NCBI GenBank assembly: GCA_045629005.1
Contig: JAZQQJ010000082.1
Span: forward strand, 23,201 to 87,200
Direction: 5' to 3'
Length of the DNA stretch: 64,000 bases
DNA from: RGIG3528 sp045629005
Lineage (GTDB): Bacteria > Bacillota > Clostridia > Lachnospirales > Lachnospiraceae
Part shown: positions 35,845 to 44,587 of the stretch, one piece after another
Position numbering within the stretch: the stretch's first letter is position 1
Layout of the letters: every line of letters starts with the position of its first letter
Made by a program: the position numbers and the translations under genes
The notes under the pieces: generated by a model
What the model was told of the DNA's origin: nothing
The model's database searches: none
Seen by the model: only the letters and a program-made list of their open reading frames with translations

Positions 35845-36690
35845 ATGGGAATTAAATCATATTCTCCCTATACACCTTCCAGAAGAAATATGACCGTTTC
35901 AGACTTTTCTGAGATTACATGTTCAACTCCCGAAAAGTCCCTTCTTGTTTCATTAAAGAAGAACGCAGGTCGTAACAATCAGGGAAAGATTACAGTAAGA
36001 CACCAGGGCGGTGGTTCAAGAAGAAAGTACAGAATCATCGACTTCAAGAGAAACAAAGATGGTATTCCTGCAAAGGTTTTAACCATTGAATACGATCCTA
36101 ACAGAACAGCAAACATTGCTCTTATCTGCTATGCAGACGGACAGAAGGCATACATCCTCGCTCCCGCAGGCTGCCAGGTTGGCTGGACAGTCATGAACGG
36201 TGAGAACGCAGAGCCCAGAGTTGGTAACTGCCTTCCCATGAGCAAGATTCCGGTTGGTACAGAAATTCATAACGTTGAGCTCATTCCCGGTAAGGGCGGT
36301 CAGCTTGTACGTGCTGCAGGTAATGCTGCACAGCTCATGGCTAAGGAAGGTAAGTACGCAGTACTTCGTCTCCCTTCAGGCGAAATGAGAATGGTTCCTA
36401 TCGAGGGACGTGCTACAATCGGTCAGGTTGGTAACATCGATCACAACCTTATTAACATCGGTAATGCAGGTCGTAAGCGTCACATGGGCATCCGTCCTAC
36501 AGTACGTGGTTCAGTCATGAACCCGAATGACCATCCTCATGGTGGTGGTGAAGGTAAGTGTCCTGTTGGTCGTCCCGGCCCGTCAACTCCTTGGGGCAAG
36601 CCTGCTCTTGGTTATAAGACAAGAGATAAGAAGAAGGCTTCTAACAAGCTCATCATGAGAAGACGTGATGGCAAGGCTTTAACAAAATAG
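35845..36690 (+). CDS. rplB: Ribosomal protein L2
   Basis: 281 residues, needed for subunit association and peptidyl transfer. Starts MGIKSYSPYTPSRRNM after AAAGGAG at 35830-35835; an in-frame upstream ATG at 35815 lies inside a hairpin region without a binding site. The conserved HPHGGGEG segment with the functional histidine is present. Confidence 0.98.
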   Translation: MGIKSYSPYTPSRRNMTVSDFSEITCSTPEKSLLVSLKKNAGRNNQGKITVRHQGGGSRRKYRIIDFKRNKDGIPAKVLTIEYDPNRTANIALICYADGQKAYILAPAGCQVGWTVMNGENAEPRVGNCLPMSKIPVGTEIHNVELIPGKGGQLVRAAGNAAQLMAKEGKYAVLRLPSGEMRMVPIEGRATIGQVGNIDHNLINIGNAGRKRHMGIRPTVRGSVMNPNDHPHGGGEGKCPVGRPGPSTPWGKPALGYKTRDKKKASNKLIMRRRDGKALTK

Positions 36691-36712
36691 TTGATAAGGA
36701 GGAAGAATACTA

Positions 36713-36988
36713 ATGGCACGTTCACTTAAAAAAGGACCGTTTATTGATGCTTCTTTAGAGAAGAAGGTTGACGCTGTTGTTAAGAGCGGCGACAAGACAG
36801 TCATTAAGACATGGTCAAGACGTTCTACAATCTTCCCTCAGATGGTTGGCCTTACAATCGCTGTCCATGACGGAAGAAGACATGTTCCGGTATATATTAC
36901 TGAGGATATGGTTGGACATAAGCTCGGCGAGTTCGTTGCTACAAGAACATTCCGTGGCCACGGCAAAGACGAGAAGAAATCAAACTAA
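36713..36988 (+). CDS. rpsS: Ribosomal protein S19
   Basis: 91 residues, 30S head protein contacting S13. Starts MARSLKKGPFIDASL, with TWSRRSTIFPQMVG and KLGEFVATRTFRGH, all conserved. Start follows AAGGAGG. Confidence 0.98.
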   Translation: MARSLKKGPFIDASLEKKVDAVVKSGDKTVIKTWSRRSTIFPQMVGLTIAVHDGRRHVPVYITEDMVGHKLGEFVATRTFRGHGKDEKKSN

Positions 36989-37028
36989 CAGTTAACCGCA
37001 GCCTTCGGGCCTGCAGGTGGAAAAGTAC

Positions 37029-37044
37029 CGGCGGAGAGCCGCCG
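37029..37044 (+). promoter_or_regulatory. rpsS-rplV intergenic hairpin
   Basis: CGGCGG and CCGCCG form a perfect 6-bp GC stem around AGAG, placed 7 bases before the rplV ribosome binding site. It could modulate rplV translation or mRNA processing. Confidence 0.5.
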
Positions 37045-37064
37045 AAATTAATAGGAGGTTTATC

Positions 37065-37454
37065 ATGGCTAAAGGACATAGATCCCAAATTAAGCGTGAT
37101 AGAAACGAAAGCCAGAGAGATAAGCGTCCGTCAGCAAAGCTCAGCTATGCACGCGTAAGCGTTCAGAAGGCTTGCTTTGTACTTGACGCTATCAGAGGCA
37201 AAGATGTGCAGACAGCACTTGGTATTTTAGCTTACAATCCCAGATATGCATCTACATTAATCGAGAAGTTACTCAAGTCCGCAGTAGCTAACGCAGAGAA
37301 CAACAATGGTATGGATCCTGCAAAGCTTTATGTAGCAGAGTGCTACGCTAACTGCGCTCCCACAATGAAGAGAATTCATCCCAGAGCACAGGGCAGAGCT
37401 TACAGAATCTTAAAGCGTATGAGTCACATCACAGTAGTGCTGGACGAGAGATAA
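37065..37454 (+). CDS. rplV: Ribosomal protein L22
   Basis: 129 residues, exit-tunnel constriction protein. The core AKLSYARVSVQKACFVLDAIRG and the C-terminal beta-hairpin PRAQGRAYRI are conserved. The N-terminus has a basic extension (MAKGHRSQIKRDRNESQRDKR region) seen in Lachnospiraceae-like L22. The ATG at 37065 follows AGGAGG (37052-37057); the open frame upstream is spacer. Confidence 0.97.
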   Translation: MAKGHRSQIKRDRNESQRDKRPSAKLSYARVSVQKACFVLDAIRGKDVQTALGILAYNPRYASTLIEKLLKSAVANAENNNGMDPAKLYVAECYANCAPTMKRIHPRAQGRAYRILKRMSHITVVLDER

Positions 37455-37466
37455 GGAGGGCAAATC

Positions 37467-38132
37467 ATGGGTCAGAAAGTTAATCCTCATGGATTAAGAG
37501 TCGGTGTTATCAGTGACTGGGATTCCAAATGGTATGCCGAGTCCGATTTCGCAGACAACTTAGTAGAAGACTACAACATCAGAAAGTTCCTGAAGAAGAA
37601 ACTCTATTCTGCAGGAATTGCAAGAATCGAGATCGAGAGACGTGCAGAAGATCAGGCTAAGGTCATCATCTACACAGCAAAGCCCGGCGTTGTTATCGGT
37701 AAGGGCGGTTCCGAAATCGAGAATTTAAAGACACAGGTTGCTAAGGTTGCAGGTGGCAAGAAGATTAACCTTGAAATCAAGGAAATCAAGAGACCTGATG
37801 CTAACGCTCAGCTCGTTGCCGAGAACATTGCACAGCAGCTTGAAAACCGTGTATCCTTCCGTCGTGCTATGAAGTCCACAATGGGACGTACAATGAAGAG
37901 CGGCGTTAAGGGTGTTAAGGCAGCAGTTTCCGGCCGTCTTGGCGGTGCTGATATCGCTAGAAGCGAGCATTACATTGGGGGAACAATTCCTCTTCAGACA
38001 ATCCGTGCAGACATAGATTATGGCTTCGCTGAGGCTGATACAACATATGGTAAGCTCGGTGTAAAGGTATGGATTTACAACGGTGAGGTTCTTCCTACCA
38101 AGGCTTCCAAGAAGGAAGGAGGAGACAAATAA
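37467..38132 (+). CDS. rpsC: Ribosomal protein S3
   Basis: 221 residues, 30S mRNA-entry protein with KH domain (GVVIGKGGSEIENL) and C-terminal domain. Begins MGQKVNPHGLRVGVISDWDS. Start follows AAGGAGGG, 12 bases after rplV. Confidence 0.98.
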   Translation: MGQKVNPHGLRVGVISDWDSKWYAESDFADNLVEDYNIRKFLKKKLYSAGIARIEIERRAEDQAKVIIYTAKPGVVIGKGGSEIENLKTQVAKVAGGKKINLEIKEIKRPDANAQLVAENIAQQLENRVSFRRAMKSTMGRTMKSGVKGVKAAVSGRLGGADIARSEHYIGGTIPLQTIRADIDYGFAEADTTYGKLGVKVWIYNGEVLPTKASKKEGGDK

Positions 38133-38133
38133 T

Positions 38134-38571
38134 ATGTTAATGCCTAAAAGAGTTAAGCGTCGTAAGCAGTTCCGCGGCACTATGGCAGGTAAGGCTTTAA
38201 GAGGCAACACAATCTCCAATGGTGAGTATGGTCTTGTTGCTGTTGAGCCTGCTTGGATTAAGAGTAATCAGATTGAGGCAGCCCGTGTTGCCATGACACG
38301 TTACGTAAAACGTGGTGGTAAGGTTTGGATCAAGATTTTCCCTGACAAGCCTGTTACAACAAAGCCCGCTGAAACACGTATGGGTTCCGGTAAAGGAACA
38401 GTTGAGTACTGGGTATCAGTAGTTAAGCCCGGTCGTGTATTATTTGAAATTGCAGGTGTTCCCGAGGAAGCTGCAAGGGAAGCTCTCAGACTTGCTATGC
38501 ACAAGCTTCCTGTAAAGTGCAAAATCGTTTCCAAGGAACAGTTAAACGGAGGTGCGGACAATGAAAACTAA
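38134..38571 (+). CDS. rplP: Ribosomal protein L16
   Basis: 145 residues, binds 23S rRNA near the A site. MLMPKRVKRRKQFRGTMAG is the standard N-terminus, which decides the start at 38134 after GGAGGAG (38117-38123) rather than further upstream inside rpsC. The end overlaps rpmC by 11 bases. Confidence 0.97.
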   Translation: MLMPKRVKRRKQFRGTMAGKALRGNTISNGEYGLVAVEPAWIKSNQIEAARVAMTRYVKRGGKVWIKIFPDKPVTTKPAETRMGSGKGTVEYWVSVVKPGRVLFEIAGVPEEAAREALRLAMHKLPVKCKIVSKEQLNGGADNEN

Positions 38572-38761
38572 GAAATATGTTGAAGAGTTACAGAACAAGT
38601 CCGTAGCCGAGTTAAATGAAGAGCTGGTAGCAGCAAAGAAGGAACTTTTCAATCTTCGTTTCCAGAACGCTACAAATCAGCTTGATAACACAAGCAGAAT
38701 CACTGACGTAAGAAAGAACATCGCTCGTATTCAGACTGTTATTTCTTCAAAGCAGAACTAA
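38561..38761 (+). CDS. rpmC: Ribosomal protein L29
   Basis: 66 residues, at the tunnel exit next to L23. Short helical protein with ELNEELVAAKKELFNLRFQNATNQL, the family core. Its start lies inside rplP after CGGAGG, so translation is coupled. Confidence 0.96.
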   Translation: MKTKKYVEELQNKSVAELNEELVAAKKELFNLRFQNATNQLDNTSRITDVRKNIARIQTVISSKQN

Positions 38762-38796
38762 TGCACAGATAACTATTATCGAAAGGAGTTAATACT

Positions 38797-39054
38797 GTGG
38801 AAGAGAGAAATCTTAGAAAAGTTCGTATCGGCAAAGTTGTTAGCGATAAGATGGATAAGACTATCGTTGTAGCCGTAGTGGACAATGTAAAGCATCCTCT
38901 TTACGACAAGATCGTTAAGAGAACATATAAGCTTAAGGCTCATGATGAGAATAACGAGTGCCAGGTCGGTGACAGAGTAAAGGTTATGGAGACAAGACCT
39001 CTGTCTAAGGACAAGAGATGGAGACTTGTTGAGATCATTGAGAAGGCAAAATAG
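38797..39054 (+). CDS. rpsQ: Ribosomal protein S17
   Basis: 85 residues, primary 16S rRNA binder. Contains GKVVSDKMDKTIVVAV and VKVMETRPLSKDKRWRLVEI. Starts at GTG, fixed by GAAAGGAG at 38781-38788. Confidence 0.97.
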   Translation: MEERNLRKVRIGKVVSDKMDKTIVVAVVDNVKHPLYDKIVKRTYKLKAHDENNECQVGDRVKVMETRPLSKDKRWRLVEIIEKAK

Positions 39055-39091
39055 TCCTTAGCTTCATAAACTCGGAAAGGAGTATCATACA

Positions 39092-39460
39092 ATGGTACAG
39101 ACAGAAACCAGACTCAGGGTTGCTGACAATACCGGCGCAAAGGAATTGCTTTGCATCCGCGTAATGGGCGGTTCAACCAGAAGATATGCAGGCGTTGGCG
39201 ATGTAATCGTTGCTTCCGTTAAGGATGCCACAACAGGCGGCATGGTTAAGAAGGGCGATGTTGTTAAGGCCGTAGTCGTTCGTACAACAAAGTCAATCCG
39301 CCGTAAGGACGGTTCTTACATTCGTTTCGACGACAATGCAGCAGTAATTATAAAAGAAGACAATAATCCTAAGGGCACACGTATTTTTGGGCCTGTAGCA
39401 AGAGAGCTCAGAGAGAAACAGTTCATGAAGATCGTTTCACTTGCTCCCGAAGTATTATAG
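39092..39460 (+). CDS. rplN: Ribosomal protein L14
   Basis: 122 residues, 50S protein at the subunit interface. MVQTETRLRVADNTGAKE and the conserved GTRIFGPVARELRE are present. Start follows GGAAAGGAG. Confidence 0.98.
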   Translation: MVQTETRLRVADNTGAKELLCIRVMGGSTRRYAGVGDVIVASVKDATTGGMVKKGDVVKAVVVRTTKSIRRKDGSYIRFDDNAAVIIKEDNNPKGTRIFGPVARELREKQFMKIVSLAPEVL

Positions 39461-39471
39461 GAGGATGCGCT

Positions 39472-39789
39472 ATGTCAATGGAGAAAATTAAGAAGGGTGA
39501 CAATGTTCGCATTATCGCCGGCAAAGATAAGGGTAAAGAAGGCAAGATCACAGCTGTTAAGGACGGCAAGGTTCTCGTTGAGGGCTTAAACACCGTTACA
39601 AAGCATGCTAAGCCTTCACAGGCTAACCCCAAGGGTGGCATTATCCATGAAGAAGCTTTCATCGATGCATCAAACGTTATGCTTGTTGTAAAGGGCAAAG
39701 CTACAAGAGTTGGATTCAAGACTGTTGATGGCAAGAAGGGACCTCAGAAGGTTCGTGTTGCTAAGTCAACAGGTGAAGTAATCGACTAA
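39472..39789 (+). CDS. rplX: Ribosomal protein L24
   Basis: 105 residues, 50S assembly initiator with an N-terminal KOW motif (KGDNVRIIAGKDKGKEGKI). The conserved KHAKPSQANPKGGI segment follows. Start follows AGGAGG, 11 bases after rplN. Confidence 0.97.
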   Translation: MSMEKIKKGDNVRIIAGKDKGKEGKITAVKDGKVLVEGLNTVTKHAKPSQANPKGGIIHEEAFIDASNVMLVVKGKATRVGFKTVDGKKGPQKVRVAKSTGEVID

Positions 39790-39812
39790 TTCTGTGAGAG
39801 GAGGTCAATATT

Positions 39813-40352
39813 TTGGCACGTTTAAAGGAAACATACAATAATGAGATAGCTCCGGCAATGCAGAAGAAGTTCGGTTATAAGAACGTTATGCAGATCCCGA
39901 AGCTCGACAAGATTGTCATTAATATGGGTGTCGGCGAAGCAAAGGAAAACGCTAAGGCACTTGAGTCTGCCGTTAAGGATATGGAAATGATTTCCGGCCA
40001 GAAGGCAGTTATTACAAAGGCAAAGAAGTCAATCGCAAACTTCAAGATCAGAGAAGGTCTTTCAATCGGTTGTAAGGTTACACTTCGTGGCGAAAAGATG
40101 TATGAGTTCGCAGATCGTCTCATCAACCTTTCACTCCCTCGTGTACGTGACTTCAGAGGCGTGAACCCTAACGCATTCGATGGCAGAGGTAACTACGCTC
40201 TTGGTATCAAGGAGCAGTTAATCTTCCCTGAAATCGAGTATGATAAGGTTGACAAGGTTCGTGGTATGGACATTATCTTCGTTACAACAGCTAAGACAGA
40301 TGAAGAAGCTCGTGAGTTACTCACACAGTTCGGCATGCCTTTTGCTAAGTAA
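39813..40352 (+). CDS. rplE: Ribosomal protein L5
   Basis: 179 residues, binds 5S rRNA and the P-site tRNA. Contains LDKIVINMGVGEAKENAK and the C-terminal MDIIFVTTAKTDEEARELL. Starts at TTG (39813), set by GAGAGGAGG at 39796-39804 and the family N-terminus MARLKETYNNEI. Confidence 0.97.
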   Translation: MARLKETYNNEIAPAMQKKFGYKNVMQIPKLDKIVINMGVGEAKENAKALESAVKDMEMISGQKAVITKAKKSIANFKIREGLSIGCKVTLRGEKMYEFADRLINLSLPRVRDFRGVNPNAFDGRGNYALGIKEQLIFPEIEYDKVDKVRGMDIIFVTTAKTDEEARELLTQFGMPFAK

Positions 40353-40375
40353 GGCAGCTATAGGAGGATAATATA

Positions 40376-40561
40376 ATGGCAAAAACTTCTATGAAGTTAA
40401 AACAGCAGCGTAAGCCTAAGTTCTCAACACAGGCATACACACGTTGCAAGATTTGTGGTCGTCCCCATGCATATCTTAGAAAATACGGTATCTGCAGAAT
40501 CTGCTTCCGTGAACTTGCATACAAGGGCGAGATCCCGGGTGTAAAGAAGGCATCCTGGTAA
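40376..40561 (+). CDS. rpsZ: Ribosomal protein S14, zinc type
   Basis: 61 residues, the short zinc-binding form of S14 in the 30S head. The zinc ribbon is CKICGRPHAYLRKYGICRIC, two CxxC pairs. Starts MAKTSMKLKQQRKPKF after AGGAGG. The zinc form is typical of Firmicutes. Confidence 0.97.
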   Translation: MAKTSMKLKQQRKPKFSTQAYTRCKICGRPHAYLRKYGICRICFRELAYKGEIPGVKKASW

Positions 40562-40564
40562 GAT

Positions 40565-40629
40565 GACATGACCTGCTCGGTCAAGTCAGGAACATTGCGA
40601 TAAGCGGGTGCGAACACCCGGACTTCGCA
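40565..40629 (+). promoter_or_regulatory. Paired hairpins in the rpsZ-rpsH spacer
   Basis: Hairpin 1: GAC-A-TGACC pairs with GGTCA-A-GTC (40565-40587). Hairpin 2: TTGCGA (40595-40600) with TCGCAA (40624-40629) encloses CGGGTG-CGAA-CACCCG (40605-40620). The spacer precedes rpsH, whose product autoregulates the spc operon in E. coli, so a regulatory role is possible. Confidence 0.5.
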
Positions 40630-40660
40630 AGATGGCAATATTTAAGGAGGAAATTTCATT

Positions 40661-41062
40661 ATGACAATGAGCGATCCTATTGCAGATATGCTTACAAGAA
40701 TCCGTAATGCAAATACTGCTAAGCACGATACTGTTAGTGTACCTTCTTCCAAGATGAAGCTTGCTATTGCAGACATCCTTGTAAAGGAAGGCTACGTTAA
40801 GGGTTACGAAATCATTGAAGACGGCGTTCAGAAGAACATCGTTATTACATTAAAGTATGGCAAAGACAAGAATGAGAAGGTTATCACAGGCTTAAAGAAG
40901 ATCTCAAAGCCCGGCCTTCGTGTTTATGCTAATAAGGACGAGCTTCCGAAGGTTCTCGGTGGTCTCGGCACAGCAATCATCTCCACCAACAAGGGCGTTA
41001 TCACAGACCGTGATGCACGCGCTCAGGGTGTTGGCGGCGAAGTTCTTGCTTTCATCTGGTAA
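40661..41062 (+). CDS. rpsH: Ribosomal protein S8
   Basis: 133 residues, central-domain 16S rRNA binder. MSDPIADMLTRIRNANTAKHD and the C-terminal STNKGVITDRDARAQGVGGEVLAFIW are conserved. An ATG sits after AAGGAGG; the hairpins upstream could be a control site. Confidence 0.98.
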   Translation: MTMSDPIADMLTRIRNANTAKHDTVSVPSSKMKLAIADILVKEGYVKGYEIIEDGVQKNIVITLKYGKDKNEKVITGLKKISKPGLRVYANKDELPKVLGGLGTAIISTNKGVITDRDARAQGVGGEVLAFIW

Positions 41063-41114
41063 TTAAAACCAATAGTTTACCTAAGGACTATACATTAAAT
41101 TAGGAGGTACGGGC

Positions 41115-41657
41115 ATGTCACGTATAGGTAAGATGCCAATCGCTATTCCTGCAGGCGTTACTGTAGAAATAGCAGAAAATAACAAGGTTACCGTTAAGGG
41201 ACCTAAGGGAACACTTGAGAGAGTTCTTCCCGCAGAGCTTGAAATTAAGAATGAAGGCGGCGTTATCGTTGTAAACCGTCCCAATGACTTAAAGAGAATG
41301 AAGTCTTTACATGGTCTTACAAGAACACTCATCAACAACATGGTTGTAGGTGTTACATCAGGCTATCAGAAGGACCTCGAAATCAACGGTACAGGTTATA
41401 GAGCAGCTAAGGCCGGTAAAGAGCTTACACTCACACTTGGTTACTCCCATCCCGTAGTTATGATCGATCCTGAAGGAATCACAACAGAAGTTACAGATCA
41501 GTTAAAGATTTCCGTTAAGGGTATCGACAAAGAAAAAGTTGGTCAGTATGCAGCTGAAATCAGAAATCAGAGACGTCCTGAGCCTTATAAGGGCAAGGGT
41601 ATCAAGTACGCTGATGAGGTTATCAGACGTAAGGCCGGCAAGACTGGTAAGAAGTAA
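41115..41657 (+). CDS. rplF: Ribosomal protein L6
   Basis: 180 residues, 50S protein near the factor-binding site. Two similar domains; starts MSRIGKMPIAIPAGVTV and contains RRPEPYKGKGIKYADEVI near the C-terminus. Start follows AGGAGG. Confidence 0.98.
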   Translation: MSRIGKMPIAIPAGVTVEIAENNKVTVKGPKGTLERVLPAELEIKNEGGVIVVNRPNDLKRMKSLHGLTRTLINNMVVGVTSGYQKDLEINGTGYRAAKAGKELTLTLGYSHPVVMIDPEGITTEVTDQLKISVKGIDKEKVGQYAAEIRNQRRPEPYKGKGIKYADEVIRRKAGKTGKK

Positions 41658-41674
41658 GGAGAGGAGAATAGACA

Positions 41675-42043
41675 ATGGTAAGCAAAGAAGTTAGAAGTGA
41701 GATTCGTGCTAAAAAGCACATGAAGATCCGTAATCGTTTCTCCGGCACAGCTGAAAGACCCAGACTTGCAGTATTCAGAAGCAACAAGCATATGTATGCA
41801 CAGATCATCGACGATGTAGCAGGCAACACACTCGTTGCAGCTTCAACAGTTGAGAAGGCTGTAAAGGCAGAGCTTGAGAACACAGATGACGTAGCAGCAG
41901 CAGCTTACTTAGGAACAGTAATTGCTAAGCGTGCTCTTGAGAAGAACATCACAGAGGTTGTTTTCGACCGTGGCGGTTTCATTTATCAGGGCAAGATTAA
42001 AGCACTCGCTGAGTCCGCAAGAGAAGCAGGACTTCAGTTCTAA
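41675..42043 (+). CDS. rplR: Ribosomal protein L18
   Basis: 122 residues, binds 5S rRNA with L5. RPRLAVFRSNKHMYAQIIDD and the C-terminal FDRGGFIYQGKIKALAESAREAGLQF are conserved. Start follows GGAGAGGAG. Confidence 0.97.
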   Translation: MVSKEVRSEIRAKKHMKIRNRFSGTAERPRLAVFRSNKHMYAQIIDDVAGNTLVAASTVEKAVKAELENTDDVAAAAYLGTVIAKRALEKNITEVVFDRGGFIYQGKIKALAESAREAGLQF

Positions 42044-42058
42044 GTAGGAGGAAAAACG

Positions 42059-42565
42059 ATGAGAGAAAACATTGATAACACCCCCAAGTCAGAGTTCGAG
42101 GATAAGGTCGTTGAAATCAAGCGCGTATCCAAGACAGTTAAGAGTGGCCGTAAGTTGTGATTCGCTGCACTCGTTGTAGTTGGCGATAAGAAAGGTCATG
42201 TAGGCGTCGGCCTCGGAAAGGCTGCAGAAGTTCCTGAAGCAATCCGCAAGGCAAAGGAAGACGCTACAAAGAAGATTATCGAGGTTCCTATGAATGACCT
42301 CGGTTCAACACCTCATGATTTCACAGGTTTCTACGGAAGTGCTAGTGTTCTTTTGAAGACAAGCCCTGAAGGTACCGGTATCATCGCAGGTGGTCCCGCA
42401 CGTATCGTTCTTGAGCTTGCAGGCTATAAGAACATTCGTACGAAGTCCCTTGGTTCAAACAATAAGCAGAACGTTGTTCTTGCTACAGTAAATGGATTAA
42501 GCCAGTTAAAGACTCCTGAGCAGGTAGCTGCACTTCGCGGCATTCCCGTTGAGCAGTTAGGCTAA
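42059..42565 (+). pseudogene. rpsE: Ribosomal protein S5 with in-frame TGA at codon 34
   Basis: The frame encodes a full-length S5 (168 codons plus stop), interrupted only by TGA at 42158-42160. Upstream codons give VSKTVKSGRKL, the spectinomycin-loop region; downstream codons resume FAALVVVGDKKGHVGVGLGKA, the double-stranded RNA-binding domain, without frame change. In most Gram-positive S5 proteins the stop position holds arginine (RFRF-type), so one base change from CGA or AGA explains it. Start ATG follows AGGAGG at 42046-42051. S5 is essential, so a sequencing or assembly error, or a strain-level base variant, is more likely than true loss. Normal neighbours rplR and rpmD argue for an intact operon. 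Confidence 0.9.
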
Positions 42566-42584
42566 TTGAAGGGGGTAAATAATT

Positions 42585-42767
42585 ATGGCAGATACATTAA
42601 AAATCACCTTGGTTAAGTCTCCTATCGGAGCTATCCCTAAGCAGAAGAGAACAGTAGAGGCTCTTGGTCTCCACAAGATCGGTCAGGCTGTTGTTCAGCC
42701 CAACAACGATGCTACAAAGGGACAGATTCAGAAGATCAGACATTTGGTTAAGGTAGAAGAAATCTAA
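42585..42767 (+). CDS. rpmD: Ribosomal protein L30
   Basis: 60 residues, small 50S protein. LKITLVKSPIGAIPKQKRTVEALGL is the family signature. Starts after GAAGGGGG. Normal length and context after the interrupted rpsE. Confidence 0.97.
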   Translation: MADTLKITLVKSPIGAIPKQKRTVEALGLHKIGQAVVQPNNDATKGQIQKIRHLVKVEEI

Positions 42768-42791
42768 TTACTTAGCAAGGAGGTGTTCACG

Positions 42792-43232
42792 ATGAATTTA
42801 ACAACAATCAGACCTGCCGATGGTTCGACTCAGTCTAATAACTTTAGAAAAGGCCGTGGCCATGGTTCAGGAAACGGTAAGACAGCAGGTTACGGTCACA
42901 AGGGACAGAAAGCTCGTTCCGGAAGACCGAGACTCGGCTTTGAAGGTGGTCAGAACCCCTTATACAGAAGACTCCCTAAGAGAGGCTTTAACTGCAGAAA
43001 CACCAAAGAAATCGTTACCATCAATCTTGATGCTCTTAACGCTTTCGAAGATGGCACAGAGGTTACCGTTGAGACACTTATTAATGCGGGTATCGTAAAG
43101 AACCCCAGAGATGGCGTTAAACTTCTCGGCAACGGTGAAATTACCAAAAAGCTTGACGTTAAGTTAAATGCATTCAGCGCGAGTGCAGTTGAAAAGATTC
43201 AGGCTGCAGGTGGAAAAGCTGAGGTGATCTGA
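42792..43232 (+). CDS. rplO: Ribosomal protein L15
   Basis: 146 residues, late 50S assembly protein. GRGHGSGNGKTAGYGHKGQKAR and FEGGQNPLYRRLPKRGF are conserved. The ATG at 42792 is preferred over a GTG at 42783 that overlaps the AAGGAGGTG binding site. The stop overlaps the secY start (TGATG). Confidence 0.96.
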   Translation: MNLTTIRPADGSTQSNNFRKGRGHGSGNGKTAGYGHKGQKARSGRPRLGFEGGQNPLYRRLPKRGFNCRNTKEIVTINLDALNAFEDGTEVTVETLINAGIVKNPRDGVKLLGNGEITKKLDVKLNAFSASAVEKIQAAGGKAEVI

Positions 43233-44572
43233 TGTTCAAAACATTTGTTAATGCACTTAAGATCAAGGACGTAAGAATTAAGCTTTTATATACTCTTTTA
43301 GCAGTTCTTATTGTAAGAATCGGTTGTATGCTTCCCGTTCCGGGAATTAACAGAGACTACTTCGCATCATGGCTTGATGCAGTTAAGCAGACAGGTGGTC
43401 TTGGTTTCCTCGATGTTCTTACAGGTGGTTCATTCACCCAGATGTCAATATTTGCACTTAACATTTCTCCCTACATCACATCATCCATTATTATGCAGCT
43501 TCTTACAATAGCTATTCCTAAGCTTGAAGAAATGCAGAAGGATGGCGATACAGGAAGAAAGAAAATTGCTGAAATCACAAGATACGTTACAATCGGACTT
43601 GCACTTTTCGAGTCAGTTGCAATGGGCATCGGTTTTAAGAACAATGGTGTTCTTCAGGGAAATAACGCATTCCTTACAATCAGCGTTATCGTAGTATCAT
43701 TCACTGCAGGTTCCGCATTCCTTATGTGGCTCGGTGAACAGATTACAGAAAAGGGAATCGGTAACGGTATTTCCGTTATCCTCCTTATCAACATAGTTGA
43801 CGGTCTTCCCGGAGACTATACAAACCTTTATGAGCAGTTCGTACAGAACAAGCCTGTCGTTAAGGCAATCATCGCAGCAGCAGTTATCATTCTCGTATCT
43901 GTTGTGCTTGTAGTTCTTATCATCCTGCTCGAGGCCGCACAGAGAAGAATCAGCGTTCAGTATGCAAAGAGAATGCAGGGCAGAAGAATGGTTGGCGGTC
44001 AGTCATCATTCATCCCGTTAAAGATTAACACTGCAGGTGTTATCCCCGTAATCTTTGCAGTATCACTTCTCCAGACACCCCTTATCATCTCTTCACTTTT
44101 TGGTGTAAGTGCTGATGCAAACGGAAACGTTTGGCAGAAGATTCTGATGTATATGAATCAGCAGAACTGGTGCAGGTTCAGAACACCCGGATATGCCATT
44201 TTCTCAATTGGTCTTATCTTCTATGTTCTGATGCTCTACTTCTTCGCATACTTCTATACAGGAATTACTTTCAATCCTATCGAAGTATCAAATAACTTAA
44301 AGAAGCAGGGTGGTTTTGTTCCCGGTATCAGACCCGGCAGACCTACATCAGACTACCTTACAAAGGTACTGAATTACGTAATTCTGATCGGCGCTACAGG
44401 CCTTACAATTATCGCACTCATTCCTATTTTCTTCACAGGATTTTTCTCAGCTTCGGTTAGCTTCGGCGGAACCTCAATTATCATCATCGTAGGCGTAATC
44501 CTTGAGATGATCAATCAGGTTGAGACAATGATGAGAGAGCGTCATTATAAGGGATTCCTTTCAGAGGACTAA
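43232..44572 (+). CDS. secY: Preprotein translocase subunit SecY
   Basis: 446 residues, ten transmembrane helices forming the protein-conducting channel. The second helix has GGSFTQMSIFALNISPYITSSI and the sixth loop ends GIRPGRPTSDYLTKVL, both standard. Coupled to rplO by overlap. Followed by a hairpin before adk. Confidence 0.98.
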   Translation: MFKTFVNALKIKDVRIKLLYTLLAVLIVRIGCMLPVPGINRDYFASWLDAVKQTGGLGFLDVLTGGSFTQMSIFALNISPYITSSIIMQLLTIAIPKLEEMQKDGDTGRKKIAEITRYVTIGLALFESVAMGIGFKNNGVLQGNNAFLTISVIVVSFTAGSAFLMWLGEQITEKGIGNGISVILLINIVDGLPGDYTNLYEQFVQNKPVVKAIIAAAVIILVSVVLVVLIILLEAAQRRISVQYAKRMQGRRMVGGQSSFIPLKINTAGVIPVIFAVSLLQTPLIISSLFGVSADANGNVWQKILMYMNQQNWCRFRTPGYAIFSIGLIFYVLMLYFFAYFYTGITFNPIEVSNNLKKQGGFVPGIRPGRPTSDYLTKVLNYVILIGATGLTIIALIPIFFTGFFSASVSFGGTSIIIIVGVILEMINQVETMMRERHYKGFLSED

Positions 44573-44587
44573 TGATTCGTATTTTTG

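Noticed and set aside
42290..42565. Separate short gene beginning inside rpsE
   Set aside because: It is the C-terminal part of S5 in the original frame; there is no ribosome binding site, and the codons upstream of it also encode S5.
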